A stretch of DNA of 30,243 nt, from NCBI GenBank assembly GCA_012184525.1, contig WOFQ01000135.1, forward strand, positions 1-30,243, read 5' to 3'. Of the stretch, positions 17,438 through 28,600 are shown in pieces (positions within the stretch are counted from its first letter, which is position 1; each line of letters starts with the position of its first letter). The position numbers and the translations under genes are program-made. This DNA is from Xenoacremonium recifei. Its lineage: Eukaryota; Ascomycota; Sordariomycetes; Hypocreales; Nectriaceae. The notes under the pieces were generated by a model, which worked only from the letters and a program-made list of their open reading frames with translations, ran no database searches and was not told the DNA's origin.

Positions 17438-18348
17438 CTTGAAACGGTTGATACTTTTACTCTCGACTGTAAACTGGCGGATATTTAATGGCCGGATAAG
17501 TTTCTTGCAAGATGAAATATCCGTCTAGTTCTCTAGCTCTCTTCTTATAGTTTCTATCACACCAACGGTTCCGAATATCGGAAATTAAACCAGGCCAAAA
17601 GCACATCTCGGAGCGAATGGAGAATTGCTAACATCATCTTACCCCCACGTCGAGCGGCGAATATTCTCGGCAAAACGTTACCCTTACGAACCTGAGGCTG
17701 GAAATTTTTCATCCACTTGACAAGCTAGATTACAAAAGATGAGCCGGCGGAGACGGTTCGAATAGACGGGTCCCCCACAGTCAGATCATCAGATAAGATC
17801 AAATTTCTTAGATTATGTACATACTCGAAGGATCCCTACGGACCTTCCGCGGAGGCGACGTTGATAGCTACGCCCAGGATGTACCCGCAAAACACCACAA
17901 GTATCATATCCTCTTTTCTTTCTTGGACTGGCTACAACTTGAGGAAAATAACGCCGAGATCACCCGGCTTGCGGCATTACGTTAACACTTGAATAAAATG
18001 ACTCTCCTTAAGACCAGTAACTCTTTAGGTCTAGATTCGGGATCTTCACCGTATCGCGACGGAGAGTCCACGGGGCCGTCGCCCGCGAATCAAGTTTACT
18101 TGAGTGTTTGTGAAAGGCTCATGTCATTCGCAACGTAGGTATCCAGTAGATTTAGATATCCCATGCCGATACCGGGTGTAATTGGGTATTATTCGCCTTA
18201 TTGAATGGAAGAAAAATTGACAGAATTAGTCACTTGCTTGGTATTGTTATCTATAAGTTGAAACGTAGGTGCCCCTGGTTAAAACCTAAAGCCATTCGCA
18301 TGTATTCTCCATTAATTCCCTGTCAAACCAACCACTGCAATCGTAAAT
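17438..18348. promoter_or_regulatory. Divergent CFEM/siderophore-transporter promoter region
   Basis: 911 bp separate two divergent start codons. The clearest element is an iron-GATA consensus at 17788-17796. Other single GATA cores lie at about 17496 (CCGGATAAG) and near 18155-18172. The plus-strand frame at 18201-18449 has no recognisable domain. Confidence 0.5.
17788..17796 (+). promoter_or_regulatory. Iron-responsive GATA site (SreA/SRE/Fep1 consensus)
   Basis: ATCAGATAA matches the established ATCWGATAA consensus of fungal iron-sensing GATA repressors (SreA in Aspergillus, SRE in Neurospora, Fep1 in fission yeast). It lies 351 bp upstream of the CFEM start and 553 bp upstream of the siderophore-transporter start. 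Repression of both under iron sufficiency is inferred from this placement. Confidence 0.6.
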
Positions 18349-20235
18349 ATGGCATTGTCTTCCCCTCTCGGAGAATTCGACATACTAGCAGAGGCAGATC
18401 ATCCGAAGCTCGAGGAAGAAGGCTCTGGTATTGTCAGAAATCAAAATGAAGTATCAAACACCAAGAATTGCCTACAGCTCTCGGAGGACCCCAGTTGTAT
18501 CCCTACTGAGCAACAAGATGCTTGGTATCAAGTCGACGAAGGAGTTCAATATGGCACTCGGATCGCCCAAGCCTCAACAAAAATCTGGGGCATTAGGCAA
18601 CTCATTGTCCTTTATGTTCTGTAAGCACTCACTCGTCTTCAATTTTAGGTTGGCTGTTGGCTCTTGTATACCGTACTGATCTCCGATTCAAGAATCTGGC
18701 TTTCCCAGTTCGTCGAACTGTTTGCCAATGGTGTTGTTACTACTCTGAGTCCATACGTGACGAGTAAGTTTGGGGGCCACTCCCTCGTATCCACGTCCCA
18801 GGTCATTGCTGCCATCGTCGGGGGCCTTATCCAACTTCCTTACGCCAAGCTCCTAGACATTTGGGGCCGTGCACAGGGCCTCGCTCTCATGGTACTATGC
18901 CAAACCATTGGTTTCATCATGCTCGCTGCGTGCACAGAGGTGAAGACTTACTGTGCGGGTCGTGTCTTCTTTACTACAGGATACAATGGCATCATATTCA
19001 CTATTGTCGTGCTCATCGCCGACACGTCTACGATTCGACACCGCGCGCTGTGGATTGCAGTTCTGTCGACCCCGACGCTGATCACGACATGGAGCTTTGG
19101 CCCTTACAGCAACACTGTGTCTCAGACAATCGGATTCCGATGGGGTATGGGCATCTTTGCCGTACTCGGACCCGTCACCAGCGGACCGTTGGCAGCTTTT
19201 CTTTACTATTATCAATACAAAGTCCAGAAAGGGCAGCTACTAATGAGGGACAAAAGCCATCGGACGGCAACACAGTCGATTCTTTATTACGCCAAGGAAT
19301 TTGATGTTCTTGGTCTTTCAATTCTTGTGTTGGGGTTGGGTCTCTTCCTCCTCGGCTTCAACCTCGAGTCTTACCAACGCGAAGGATGGCGTGCCCCCTT
19401 GACCATCTGCTTCATTGTCATTGGTGGGCTGCTGGTGATTGTTTTCGTTCTTTATGAAGCATTCCTGGCGCCGGTCAGATTCATGCCTTGGGATCTTATC
19501 AAGGAGCGGACAGTCTTCTTTGCTTATGCCATGGACGTGTTTCTCATTTCCGCTTTCTACACTTGGGGAACCTATTTTCTTTCCATGCTTATCCTTGTGT
19601 GGAGGCAGACAATCACAAATGCAACGTACATCTTCAATGTTCAGGCTGTTGGTGCCACATTTTCAGGACTTGCCGTCGGCGCGGCCGTCACTATGGGCCT
19701 ACGAATGAAGTGGGTGGCCTTCTTTGGATCGATGCCGATGCTACTCCTCGGCGCTGGGCTATTGTATCACTTCGCACACTCGAACAACATCGGGTATCTG
19801 GTTATGACGCAAGTATTTCTCGCTTTAGGAAACGGTGTCCTGGTTATTTCCGTTCAGGTCATCATCATGGCTGTCTCACCACAGCATCGAATTCCAGCTC
19901 TGATTGCTACGGAAACATTGATGGCTAGTATTGGGTCAGCTATTGGGTCAGCCATCTCCGGTGCTATCTGGGCACACACTTTCCCAGAGAAACTTACCGA
20001 AGCATTACCCAACCATGATGCCTCCTTAGCCAGGGAGATCTATAGCAGCATCTATGTGCAGCTTTCATATCAACCTGGAACACCCATTGGTGATGCCATT
20101 ACTTACGCGTACGGTGCATCGTTACAGGTTATGTTAATTACATCCATGTGCCTTTACGCTGGTGCAGGGCTCTGCATTCTTTGTTGGAAAGATGTCGATA
20201 TGGGAAAGAGAGGATTCATGAAAGGTCTCTTTTGA
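18349..20235 (+). CDS. Siderophore-iron transporter (MFS, SIT/Mir-like)
   Basis: Two exons (18349-18620 and 18693-20235) joined over a 72-bp GT-AG intron encode about 604 residues. The N-terminal cytosolic head of about 75 residues ends in QYGTRIAQASTKIWGIRQ, followed by VLYVLIWLSQFVELFANGVV across the splice junction. Then come TLSPYVTSKFGGHSL, IVGGLIQLPYAKLLDIWGRAQG, VFFTTGYNGIIFTIVVLIADT and a large C-terminal loop before the last helix, EKLTEALPNHDASLAREIYSS, which is characteristic of the fungal siderophore branch. These 14-TM carriers import ferri-siderophores with protons across the plasma or vesicle membrane. The ligand cannot be named. No siderophore synthetase is present in the window, so it may take up siderophores made elsewhere. 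Confidence 0.9.
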
Positions 20236-20336
20236 ATACTGCTATAGAACTGACGCTGATTTTAGCTGTGGCTTTCTTCAAGGACAAAGGAGCCTTACGG
20301 TTGTTATGAGTGGGTTTAGTACAGTGTGCCATAGAA

Positions 20337-20560
20337 TTACCCCACGATTGTTCCCTTCCTCTTGACTGACTCGAGACTCCCCTGCCATGTATCTTTGGCT
20401 ACTGAGTTGTGCAATGCATCGGCCCCTCATCCATCAGTGATACACTTGACTTGTGATACCCAATCTGCCCCCTCTTCGCTGCGGTAGTCGATGGCATGAT
20501 CCGCCCCAAAGCACTGGGTAGAGTGGTTTTCCCGCCGGCTTGCATAGAGCCCCTAGACAT
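20337..20560 (-). pseudogene. Zinc-type quinone oxidoreductase relic (MDR superfamily)
   Basis: A minus-strand frame reads FGADHAIDYRSEEGADWVSQ, VKCITDG, stop, GADALHNSVAKDTWQGSLES, VKRKGTIVG, stop. This is the cofactor-domain stretch of NADPH:quinone-reductase-type MDR enzymes (LGADHVINY, D-W, GxGAD-V-DSV, KDTFEGSL, RKGT). The internal TGA falls where the family usually has Arg or Lys, consistent with CGA to TGA. Nothing recognisable remains of the catalytic N-terminal domain or of the C-terminal end. The fragment lies 100 bp downstream of the siderophore transporter, in antisense. Confidence 0.7.
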
Positions 20561-21390
20561 GAACTCCCCAGGGGGAAAGTAGGGTTGATAAATCGTCTGT
20601 ACTGAAATGTGGCAAGACCAACGTACTAGGTGGTAAAATGATGTATGCTTGTCCTCAAAGCCTCTAAAGCGGTCTTTTCGACGGTGTTGTTGGTAGGGAT
20701 CCGTCAGAACATTCTGGAACTGAAGCCTATTAGGGATACTAATTATGTTACATCGTTCAATATTAGTTTAGATCTGCATAGACACCTTATGAGGCTGATT
20801 GCCTGAGCCTGTCCTCAGTTCCGACGTGAATGGTAGCATTTCTTGCACTGGGGAACTTGAGACTCCAGTTTTCGCGCAAAACGAGCGAAAGAAAATTCAT
20901 ATTAGTATGCATATAAGCAAGTTAGTCGTGTCGGACTAGGAGAGAGGCCAAGTCCTTTCCTTCTGCTGCTAGGACTGAGTTGTCGGCCTGACGGATAATC
21001 TCCATAAGCTTTCCATAAAGGGGTGCCTTCTCTCGACATATCGCACAAAAAGCCAACACAAACTTTCACTATATTAATCCTTGCGATCGCTCTGCCTGAA
21101 TTCTTATAGTTGTAATAATGATTCCAGTGATCCTTCGTCACGTACCGTAGCACGTGATGTAAGCGCTACTCGGCCTGAGTTGTGACATCGCAGCAGTAAA
21201 TTTTAAGATAGACTAACGCCAGTGTAAATTCAGAATAGCGGTGAACAGAAACTAAACTTTAGTGATCTCCTTAAATAGTCCCTTGATTATATAATAATCA
21301 CGTAATTGCACTCTATATAATTCGCTCTCTCTTGTTCTTGATTAGTCTGAGCTTTGACTTCTGCACTTTACTCAGCCGGAAACTTCCATT
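20561..21390. other. Intergenic region upstream of the cupin gene
   Basis: About 830 bp with no recognisable gene. A CACGTG E-box is present at about 21150-21155 and AT-rich DNA at 21280-21320, presumably the cupin promoter. A pyrimidine-rich stretch ending at the ATG (TTACTCAGCC, TTCCATT) fits a fungal 5' leader. Confidence 0.4.
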
Positions 21391-21972
21391 ATGTCGTCCG
21401 AGCGCCGCTGGAACAAACGTCGATTTGTGATTGAAGAATCCGCAGTTCTTAATGGCGGTGCTCGTACTATCTTTATAGAAAGTATGACGCCAGGCACATC
21501 GGTTCCACCACATTATCATAACCGTTTCTCGGAGACGTTCGACTTAATTAGCGGGTCGATGTCAGTCTATACCAGCACGAAACCCGACCTCGACGTTCTA
21601 GAGGCCTCAAGTTGCAACCTTGAGGTTAATAAACAAGTAACGATAGAACCTGGGTTATTCCATCAATACAGAGTTCATGGAGAAGATACTGTACTTCGTG
21701 TCATTCTTACGCCAGGAAATGAAGATTTTGAGAGACTTTTAAAAATCTTGAATGGCTTAAGTATTGATGGATTGCTGGAGAAGATGGGTGATAGCCTTGT
21801 ACTCATGGCAGTCATCATGGATTTAAGTGACGCGCATCTCATTGGTCCGGCAAAGGAGATGTTAGAGGGTGTCAGGTCTGCGAAAAAGGATGAGATTGGG
21901 GCGTTGAAATCGGAGCTAATTGCAAAGTATGACACTGAAGAAGCGCTACAAAAATTGCTTGGAGAACATTAA
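21391..21972 (+). CDS. Cupin-fold protein
   Basis: A single exon of 193 residues with one conserved cupin barrel. Motif 1 is PPHYHNRFSETFDLISGSM (His41, His43, Glu48) and motif 2 is IEPGLFHQY (His91), giving the usual 3-His/1-Glu metal site. Small single-domain cupins act as dioxygenases, isomerases or sugar-binding proteins; the reaction cannot be told. The C-terminal third (EMLEGVRSAKKDEIGALKSE, TEEALQKLLGEH) is helical and outside the barrel. There is no signal peptide, so it is probably cytosolic. It is convergent with the SDR gene. Confidence 0.8.
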   Translation: MSSERRWNKRRFVIEESAVLNGGARTIFIESMTPGTSVPPHYHNRFSETFDLISGSMSVYTSTKPDLDVLEASSCNLEVNKQVTIEPGLFHQYRVHGEDTVLRVILTPGNEDFERLLKILNGLSIDGLLEKMGDSLVLMAVIMDLSDAHLIGPAKEMLEGVRSAKKDEIGALKSELIAKYDTEEALQKLLGEH

Positions 21973-22275
21973 CAACTGGCATAAGTTAGATTACTATGTT
22001 GCAGATAATATCGAGGGTTAATTCTACGATGAATCAAGTATACCTTTTTGTTTGGACAAGACTCGGGGGTAAACCCTATTATGCAAACGATTTATCATAA
22101 TATCATAATCCACAATATACTTTCTGCTCGTACGCCATTCAAACTATGTTTTATATGACCCTGTATAACTGGAACTTCGTAGTTGTACGTATAATCGGAT
22201 TTGACCTCATAATTTCTCTAAGACTCTGCTACCAGCTCTTTCCTCTCTTAGTAGACCCTTCATTCCTTCCTCACC
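21973..22275. other. Convergent intergenic region
   Basis: The 303 bp between the cupin stop and the SDR stop are AT-rich with several TATCATAAT-like stretches. Presumably the two 3' UTRs; nothing else seen. Confidence 0.4.
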
Positions 22276-23250
22276 TTATTGCAATCTATCAAATCTTGTC
22301 CGCTCCTCATCTGACGTAGCAAGGAAGTCCACGGTCCAATTCCAGAGATCCTCTTGCTTCTTCGTGTCGTAGCTGTCCTTGCTAGAGCGAATCGGTTTCA
22401 GTCCCTCGTAATATTTTCCAGTCTCGCCCTCTACATCCGTTCCGACGGCAAGACGAGCAAGTGCCGCACCAGACTGCACAGGTGTGTGAATATTCGTTGT
22501 CAGCAGGACACGGACTAGCGGCACGATGTGTGGTAATACGCGCTTCCACAGAAACTTCTCGATAGAGGTCCCCTCTCGGACCAGCCCTGTGGCGGGCATC
22601 AGTCCCGGGTCCATAGCATTGACAGTAATATTCCGATGGGGTCTCAGCTTGGCCAAGTGGTGCTCGAGGGCATATACCCATAGGATATTGGCGAGCTTGG
22701 TGCTGGCATAGCGTTGACGGCCCGGGATGTCAATCATATCCGGAGGTGGGTGTGCTAGATGCTCAGCGCTGTTGTAGATTGCATCTGGTAACCCACTCTT
22801 CAGTGCCGGATCATGTGTGCCGCTAGAAACAACTACAATGCGTGCGTTATTAGATAAGTAGGGCCAAAGTAGATGAAAAAGGAGGGCATGGCCGACATGG
22901 CTGATGGCGAAGGTAGATTCGATTCCGTCGGAGGTCTTGCGCAGCTCACGGGGAAACTGCATCGCGGCGTTGAAGACGAGGCTCTGAATAGGAGGCCGCT
23001 CTTGCATAGCCCACTGCTTCGCGTAATTGCGCACACTCTCTACTTTGGAGAGATCAATAGGGACGAAGACGACATTGTCATGGCCAGTGGCCGAGTTGAT
23101 AGCCGCTGCAGCCTGGTCCTTATCGGACCTCGAGGATATCACAACAAGGTAGTTGGGATGAGATTTGGCAATGTTGAGGGCCGTCTGATACCCAAGATTG
23201 GCAGTTCCGCCAGTCACAATGACTGAGTTCTCCCACGCCATGGTTACCAT
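22276..23250 (-). CDS. Short-chain dehydrogenase/reductase
   Basis: A single exon of 324 residues; if the better-context second ATG (23241) is used, 321. Rossmann motif TGGTANLG (13-20) binds NAD(P), with Ser/Arg after beta-2 (ISSRS) favouring NADP. FNAAMQF (93-99) corresponds to the NAG motif, followed by the catalytic Ser in VVVSSGTHD and YASTK (Tyr181, Lys185). The MDPGLMPATGL block resembles the retinol-dehydrogenase/protochlorophyllide-reductase-like branch. The substrate is unknown. The coenzyme loop has Ala-Asn-Leu-Gly in place of the commoner G-x-G ending, a known variant. It diverges from the OrsD-domain regulator across 545 bp. Confidence 0.88.
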   Translation of the reverse strand: MVTMAWENSVIVTGGTANLGYQTALNIAKSHPNYLVVISSRSDKDQAAAAINSATGHDNVVFVPIDLSKVESVRNYAKQWAMQERPPIQSLVFNAAMQFPRELRKTSDGIESTFAISHVGHALLFHLLWPYLSNNARIVVVSSGTHDPALKSGLPDAIYNSAEHLAHPPPDMIDIPGRQRYASTKLANILWVYALEHHLAKLRPHRNITVNAMDPGLMPATGLVREGTSIEKFLWKRVLPHIVPLVRVLLTTNIHTPVQSGAALARLAVGTDVEGETGKYYEGLKPIRSSKDSYDTKKQEDLWNWTVDFLATSDEERTRFDRLQ

Positions 23251-23795
23251 GACGAGACTTCTAGATTATTGATGTCGCTGACACTGGCTGGGTCGATGGG
23301 CATGGGGATTTCTCTGGAAATAAAACTGTAAGCTAGAGACGTCAGGACCAGTGAAGAAAGGAAGGCGAATATTATGGTAAATTGACAAAAAGGAAATAAG
23401 TGGTATCGGTCGATGAAATGCCTAAATTTGTGCATACCCAAATGATTTAGAATGTCACAAGCTGAGCGACTATGAGAAATATGGCGCGGTGGATCGGGGT
23501 CGTAATCTACAAAAGGAATTGGACTTTATGATGCTGTCGGAAGAGATATTGGGCTTCCTTTATAGATTCCCGAAGGCATTCAAGATGTGGCTCTCCATAC
23601 CCGGGAGCCCATTTAGCAATACTCCGGCTAACCTTTGCGGGTTAGTGAGAACGGCACCATCGATTTCGGTGGGTTGCGAATCCTTGACACTTGAAACCAT
23701 CAAAACCTCAGGTGCCGTTCTACTCCAAGTATTGGGCAGCCACCCCCTTTCTTCATTGTCTCTGTATCAGCAGAACCCAAATTAACAGTCTGATC
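23251..23795. promoter_or_regulatory. Divergent SDR/regulator promoter region
   Basis: 545 bp between two start codons. An AGACGTCAGG (ACGT core) at about 23337-23346 is present but is not the CGACGTCG form found near the bZIP gene. The 98-codon frame at 23489-23785 has no recognisable domain. Confidence 0.35.
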
Positions 23796-25302
23796 ATGAG
23801 TTCCACCGAGAACCTATCTCCAGAGCATCTCTTACATTACCATGCCGATTACCAGGTCTTGATTTGTAAACCCTGTCGCTATGCGGTTCAGCCAACCGGC
23901 CTCGCCCGCCACCTGAAGGAGATACATCGAATTTACAGATCTTATCGGCGACCTTATTTGGATTACTGCTCTAGATTCAACCTCGCTCGACCGGAAGAGA
24001 TTAATGGCCTGAGTATCAAAGAGTTCCCCGTCCCCTTCTTGCCAATCCACGAAGGACTTGAATGCCTCGGCCCAGAGAGCTGCGGTTACCTTTGTATTTC
24101 GACGAAGCGCATGCAAAATCACTGGTCAGCAGAGCACGGCAGGCGGGGCAGCGGTGTCGGAAATGACTGGAGACCTGTGAAATTGCAGACGTTCTTCAGA
24201 GGAAATTTGTTGCATTATTTCACTGGTTCGCAACCAAATAACAGTAATGTATGATAAACTACTCAACCCTGTGAGAGAAGAAAAGCCAACGCATACTAAT
24301 TATTGAATCTAGCAAGTCAAACACATGCAGACGCATGGTACCAACGTAATCGGAGCGAACACATCCTTCGATGTCCTGGACCAGCATTTGTATCATCACT
24401 ACCTCACATCAACCTACCTGACACTCGTTGACCGAACAGTCGTACAAGACGTATGGGGCAGGGTTATTCCTGAGATGGCACAAGATCATGCTTTCTTGAT
24501 GCATGCTATCTTGTCCTGCTCTGCCCTGCACCTTGCCCACAAAAATTCATCCAAGCAACAGTCGTATCTCTTGCGTGCGCATAGTCATCAAGACATCGCG
24601 CTACCGCTCTTCAGACAAGCTGTCTCTAATGTAGACGGAGGGAATTGTCACGCTATTCTCGCATTCTCTCATTTGTTGGTCGTCTATTCTTTTGCTGCTG
24701 ACCGAGACGACGTACGTATGCTGCTCACCGACCCGTCTAGTCCACACCCCCAGCTTTTATGCAGCTGGCTATTCTTCGCTCGTAATTGCTGTCTCGTGGT
24801 CGCCGAACGATGGGGAGAAATTGAGAAAGGGCCTTTGGGACCTTTAGCTCAATGCTGGGAAGCTCCTGGGCCAGAGCTGACAGACAATATGATACAGACA
24901 CGCATCCAAGAGCAGTTGCTCTCCCTCACGCCTGACAATGATGGACGGACAGAGGAAGAATCATGGACTGCGGCGGTTATGAAAACTTACAATGCCACGG
25001 CGAAGGACTTGGCACTAGCTTTTGCGAAAACTCGAGGGCTCCGCGATGATGAATTCACATGCGACGCCATTTGTTCCTGGCCCTTGCGCATCTCAACTGA
25101 GTACATCGAGCTACTCAACCAAGCACACCCAGCTGCGTTGATCCTCCTAGCGCATTATGGTCTGCTACTGGAAAGGGTTGGGCCACATTGGTATTTTGAA
25201 GGAAGAGCGAAACGATTGTTAAGCGCTGTGCTGGAACGACTCGGTTCCCATTGGCGGCATGCCATTCAAGTGTCGCTTGAAAAGATTCTCAATTTTTGGT
25301 AA
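23796..25302 (+). CDS. OrsD-like (DUF3505) zinc domain fused to a fungal transcription-factor-type domain
   Basis: Two exons (23796-24248 and 24313-25302, 64-bp intron with donor GTATGA and branch-like ACTAAT) give about 480 residues. The N-terminal part resembles the DUF3505 domain of OrsD-type proteins. Two zinc-finger-like units are visible: YQVLICKPCRYAVQPTGLAR followed by HLKEIH, and LGPESCGYLC with MQNHWSAEH. The C-terminal 330 residues (AHSHQDIALPLFRQAVSN, CHAILAFSHLLVVYSFA, HPAALILLAHYGLLLERV) resemble the helical regulatory region of Upc2-like/Fungal_trans_2 factors. No Zn2Cys6 cluster is present, so DNA contact, if any, would come from the C2H2-like units. It is probably a nuclear regulator, with unknown targets. 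The start is the ATG at MSSTENLSPEHLL. Confidence 0.75.
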
Positions 25303-25529
25303 AGGATGGGGTAGGCAGTATAGATTGTATTCTAGTTTACGAGAGCCAAAAATGTAAGAAGTACAAGTAAAGGAATAAAGACGAGATATATCAATTATTC
25401 CGGCAATAACACCTGATAGGTTGTGATATAATGGGAACGACATTACTGTTCTATCTTGAATAACGAAGATGACAGCGGCGGGAATTCGATAATAATATGA
25501 TTAAAGGAGAATTAGAAATGTAATTATCA

Positions 25530-25608
25530 AAAGACCTCCAACAATATTAACCTCATCACTAAGTTAGGGGAAACCGGTGACCTCCTAGGCAGCCCGTTCA
25601 CTCCCCTA
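25530..25608 (-). repeat. Solo terminus of the same TIR family as 1201/3545
   Basis: Read on the minus strand from 25608: TAGGGGAGTGAACGGGCTG, then a weaker match that includes CTTAGTGATGAGG against CTTAGTCACCAGG of the 1201 copy. The terminal TAGGGGAGTGAAC is identical in all three copies in this window. No inverted partner was found nearby, so this is a remnant or an end whose mate has decayed. Its first three bases are the stop codon of the HET-ankyrin gene. Confidence 0.6.
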
Positions 25609-28600
25609 TGTCTGCCAGTTCTTAATAGAGGATAAAAGAATGTCGAGAGGAGACGAGCTGGAGTCCTCTCTTTTAAATAAATTCCCACTCGAGATATTAA
25701 TATTCTTGCCCGAAAGTTGAAGTAGGTGTGCAACCTCAGCATGGTTGCCCAATGCTGCTAATTCTCCCGGAGTTCTAGACGTAACTCTAGTAATCAGCAC
25801 GCCCTGTAAGGTTGGAGAGTTTACAATGATGCGGTATTCACTGGTGGTATCTGTTCTACACCCGGCCTGAACGAGGACCTTGGTACAGTCTAGGAAACCA
25901 TTTGCGGCAGTGATATGAAGAGGCGCCAACGATATTCGTGATCCATTCACAAGGACTTGGCGATCAAGACTCGGGTCGTATTTCTGAAGAATCTTCAGGA
26001 CATTGGACTTTCCGCTTAGTGCTGCAAAATGGTGTGCAGTGAACTCAGGGTCAGATGTGACAGCTTGCAGATTGGCCCCTGCTCGTATCAGCTCCTCAAC
26101 CACATCCTCATGTCCAACACGACAAGCAGCGTGAAGAGGGCTTCTCCCCAGTTTGTCGACGGTGTGCAGATTTGCTCCATGCTTCAGAAAGATCCTGACA
26201 ATATCAATAGCGCCAGCCGCTGCAGCATACCACAAAGGGCTTTGACCAAAACTCGTTTGTGAGGATAATAACGTTGCTCCGGCCTTATCCAGAAGACCTT
26301 CAGCAGCGTAAATATTGTTCATGGCCGCGGCTCGATGCAGGGGCGTCTCTCGCAGCCGGTTTATAGGCATCTCATACCCTTCTCCGTTACTCGCGGTACC
26401 TCCACTGGACCGGTTGCTCGGCTCGTTCTCAAATGCGCTGTAAGAGTCCTTTGCGGACACAAGTGGTTTTCTCTTTGACGTAAGCCTAGCCAGAACTGCC
26501 TTGACTTTATCGGTGCGATTGTATGATGCGACAAAATGCATTGGTGATTCCGCACGATAATGAGCATCAAGACGCTCAGGCTCAAAGTATACAGGGGTAT
26601 CAAGAAGGTAGTCCAGGATTCTGAGACTACCGGACAGGGCGGCAAGGTGAACACTTGATAATCCACAGCTTGTAATACTGCTGACATCCGCTCCGTGTCG
26701 GCAAAGGAGGAGGAAGATGTCTGTATGTCCCAGTGCGCAGGCCCAGTGAAGAGGTCGAAATCCCTTAAAAAGCTCATGCCATGATTCAAAACCATCCGCA
26801 GATAGCGAGGTTCTTGCTTCCACTAATGCTGTGCTTAGCGGACTCTCGAGGAGCTCAGTAGCAGCAGGTATGTTGCTTTTAATACATGCTCGCACCAGCA
26901 GGAAAGAGAAGTAGTCCTCGAACATTTTTGTTTCCTTACTGCCGGGGTTATCGACGGAGAAATCAGATCGTGCTGCTCGTGCTACCATTTGATCAAATGC
27001 TTGAAAACCGAAATCTCCAGCCTTAACGTCGACATTTGCAGGAGTCGTACGAATACGGGGCGGGATGGCATGAACTTCGGCACTGTCCAGTAGTCCTACA
27101 CTTGACTGCCACGTATCTTTCGTGACTGGAAATGCTGCAATAGCTGTCAGTTGTTCCACTGCACTGGCTCCTTGAGTCCCATCAAGTTCATAAATCTCAG
27201 TGTCTGTTTGAGGATCTGGGGAAGTGTCCTCGAATCCGTAGTCGCCGTTGACCTCATGAAGCTCTGAAACATCTAAGCTTATGAAGATCTTGTTGCGCAA
27301 TCTCACTGTTTCGACAGTTGCAACGATGCCCTGACGTGCATGTCGTCCTGAAAGGTGCAGTCCTTGAAGTTCGCCATCGATGTCCACAAATGGGGGTGTC
27401 CGCATTGTCCGGTTTCCCTTCTCATGCTTTGCGGACCGCTGATAACACCAGCAGTCCAGGGGCCCCCGATAGCCAGATGATATACCAACATAAACATCGG
27501 TGAAAGAAGTCTTGTGGATTTTACTGACATTGACATATCGGAAAACACCCAAAACTCCCTGGGGCGTACAAGTACGCGCTTTGAATGTCTGGGCTTTAGG
27601 ACTCCAGCCTCGTCGAGGATGGACCTCCACGAGTACTTGAGATCGAGCTCCTGGGTATCCGGAAGAGCCATCGCCCGACACAACAATATCTGGCAACCCG
27701 TATGCTGAAAATTGTTCCACGTATACATATCTGTCTTTTCCTCCTGGAATCGGCGTTTTTCTCGTTGTAGACCGGAACCAAAAAAGTTTTTGCATCCGCA
27801 GACGAGCATGTTGATCACCATCTAAAGACACCAGTAGGATGGCTGGGTTGTAGTAAACGCCGTCTTTTTTCCGCTCGTAGCAATTCAAAATAGCGTAGTG
27901 TTCGTCGTTTGAAACATCCACATCTGTTCCGGTATCGTGAGTTGAGTCCGCCGGCAGGCCGCTGATGGCGCTCCATAGATATAGTTGCACATGTAGACCA
28001 ACGTTCGTCATAGTAGATGGCGCACTTGCTCGTGAGAGATTTGGCGGCACAGGTCTCATGTCGGTTACGTGTTCAAAGTAAGCTGGGCTGGGTGCCAGGA
28101 GACCAGAAAGCTGGTATCGGACCATATCGCCGTCATCAGGACACACCCAGGCAAATATCGACTGGTCGTCCGTCACTATTGGCATATCAATACTGAGCCT
28201 TTCATCCCACAAGTTTCGTCGAGACTTCACAAACCATACCCTTGAGGATCTCTTCTTGCAATCTCATAAATGCTCGCGGTCCTTCTCCGTAGAGAAGAGG
28301 CATATGAACATTAAATATACCCATCAGGCAATACGCAGTGTCTTCTATGCGAGTTGTTTGGCGGTTTGCTGCCCACTTCATCTTATTCGCAATGCTCAAC
28401 TCATCCAACACGAGGTTGCCATTTAAAACACTTGGGTCAATTCCTGTGATTTCGCTGACTAGTTTCGGAAAATCAGTTTTAGGCGCCAGCAGACCTTCCA
28501 GATCACCAAGCTTTGTGCCAAGAAGCTTCCAGTTGCGAGAATAAAAGTAAACGTTAGACGGAGCAATCAGCTCTTGTAGTGTCCATCCTCTAGCGAACCA

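Noticed and set aside
22382..23226. Frames opposite and within the SDR gene
   Set aside because: They are frame shadows of the well-supported SDR coding sequence.
23337..23346. ACGTC motif in the SDR promoter as another site of the bZIP
   Set aside because: It is AGACGTCAGG, not the CGACGTCG palindrome; a single GACGTC core is expected by chance in 30 kb.
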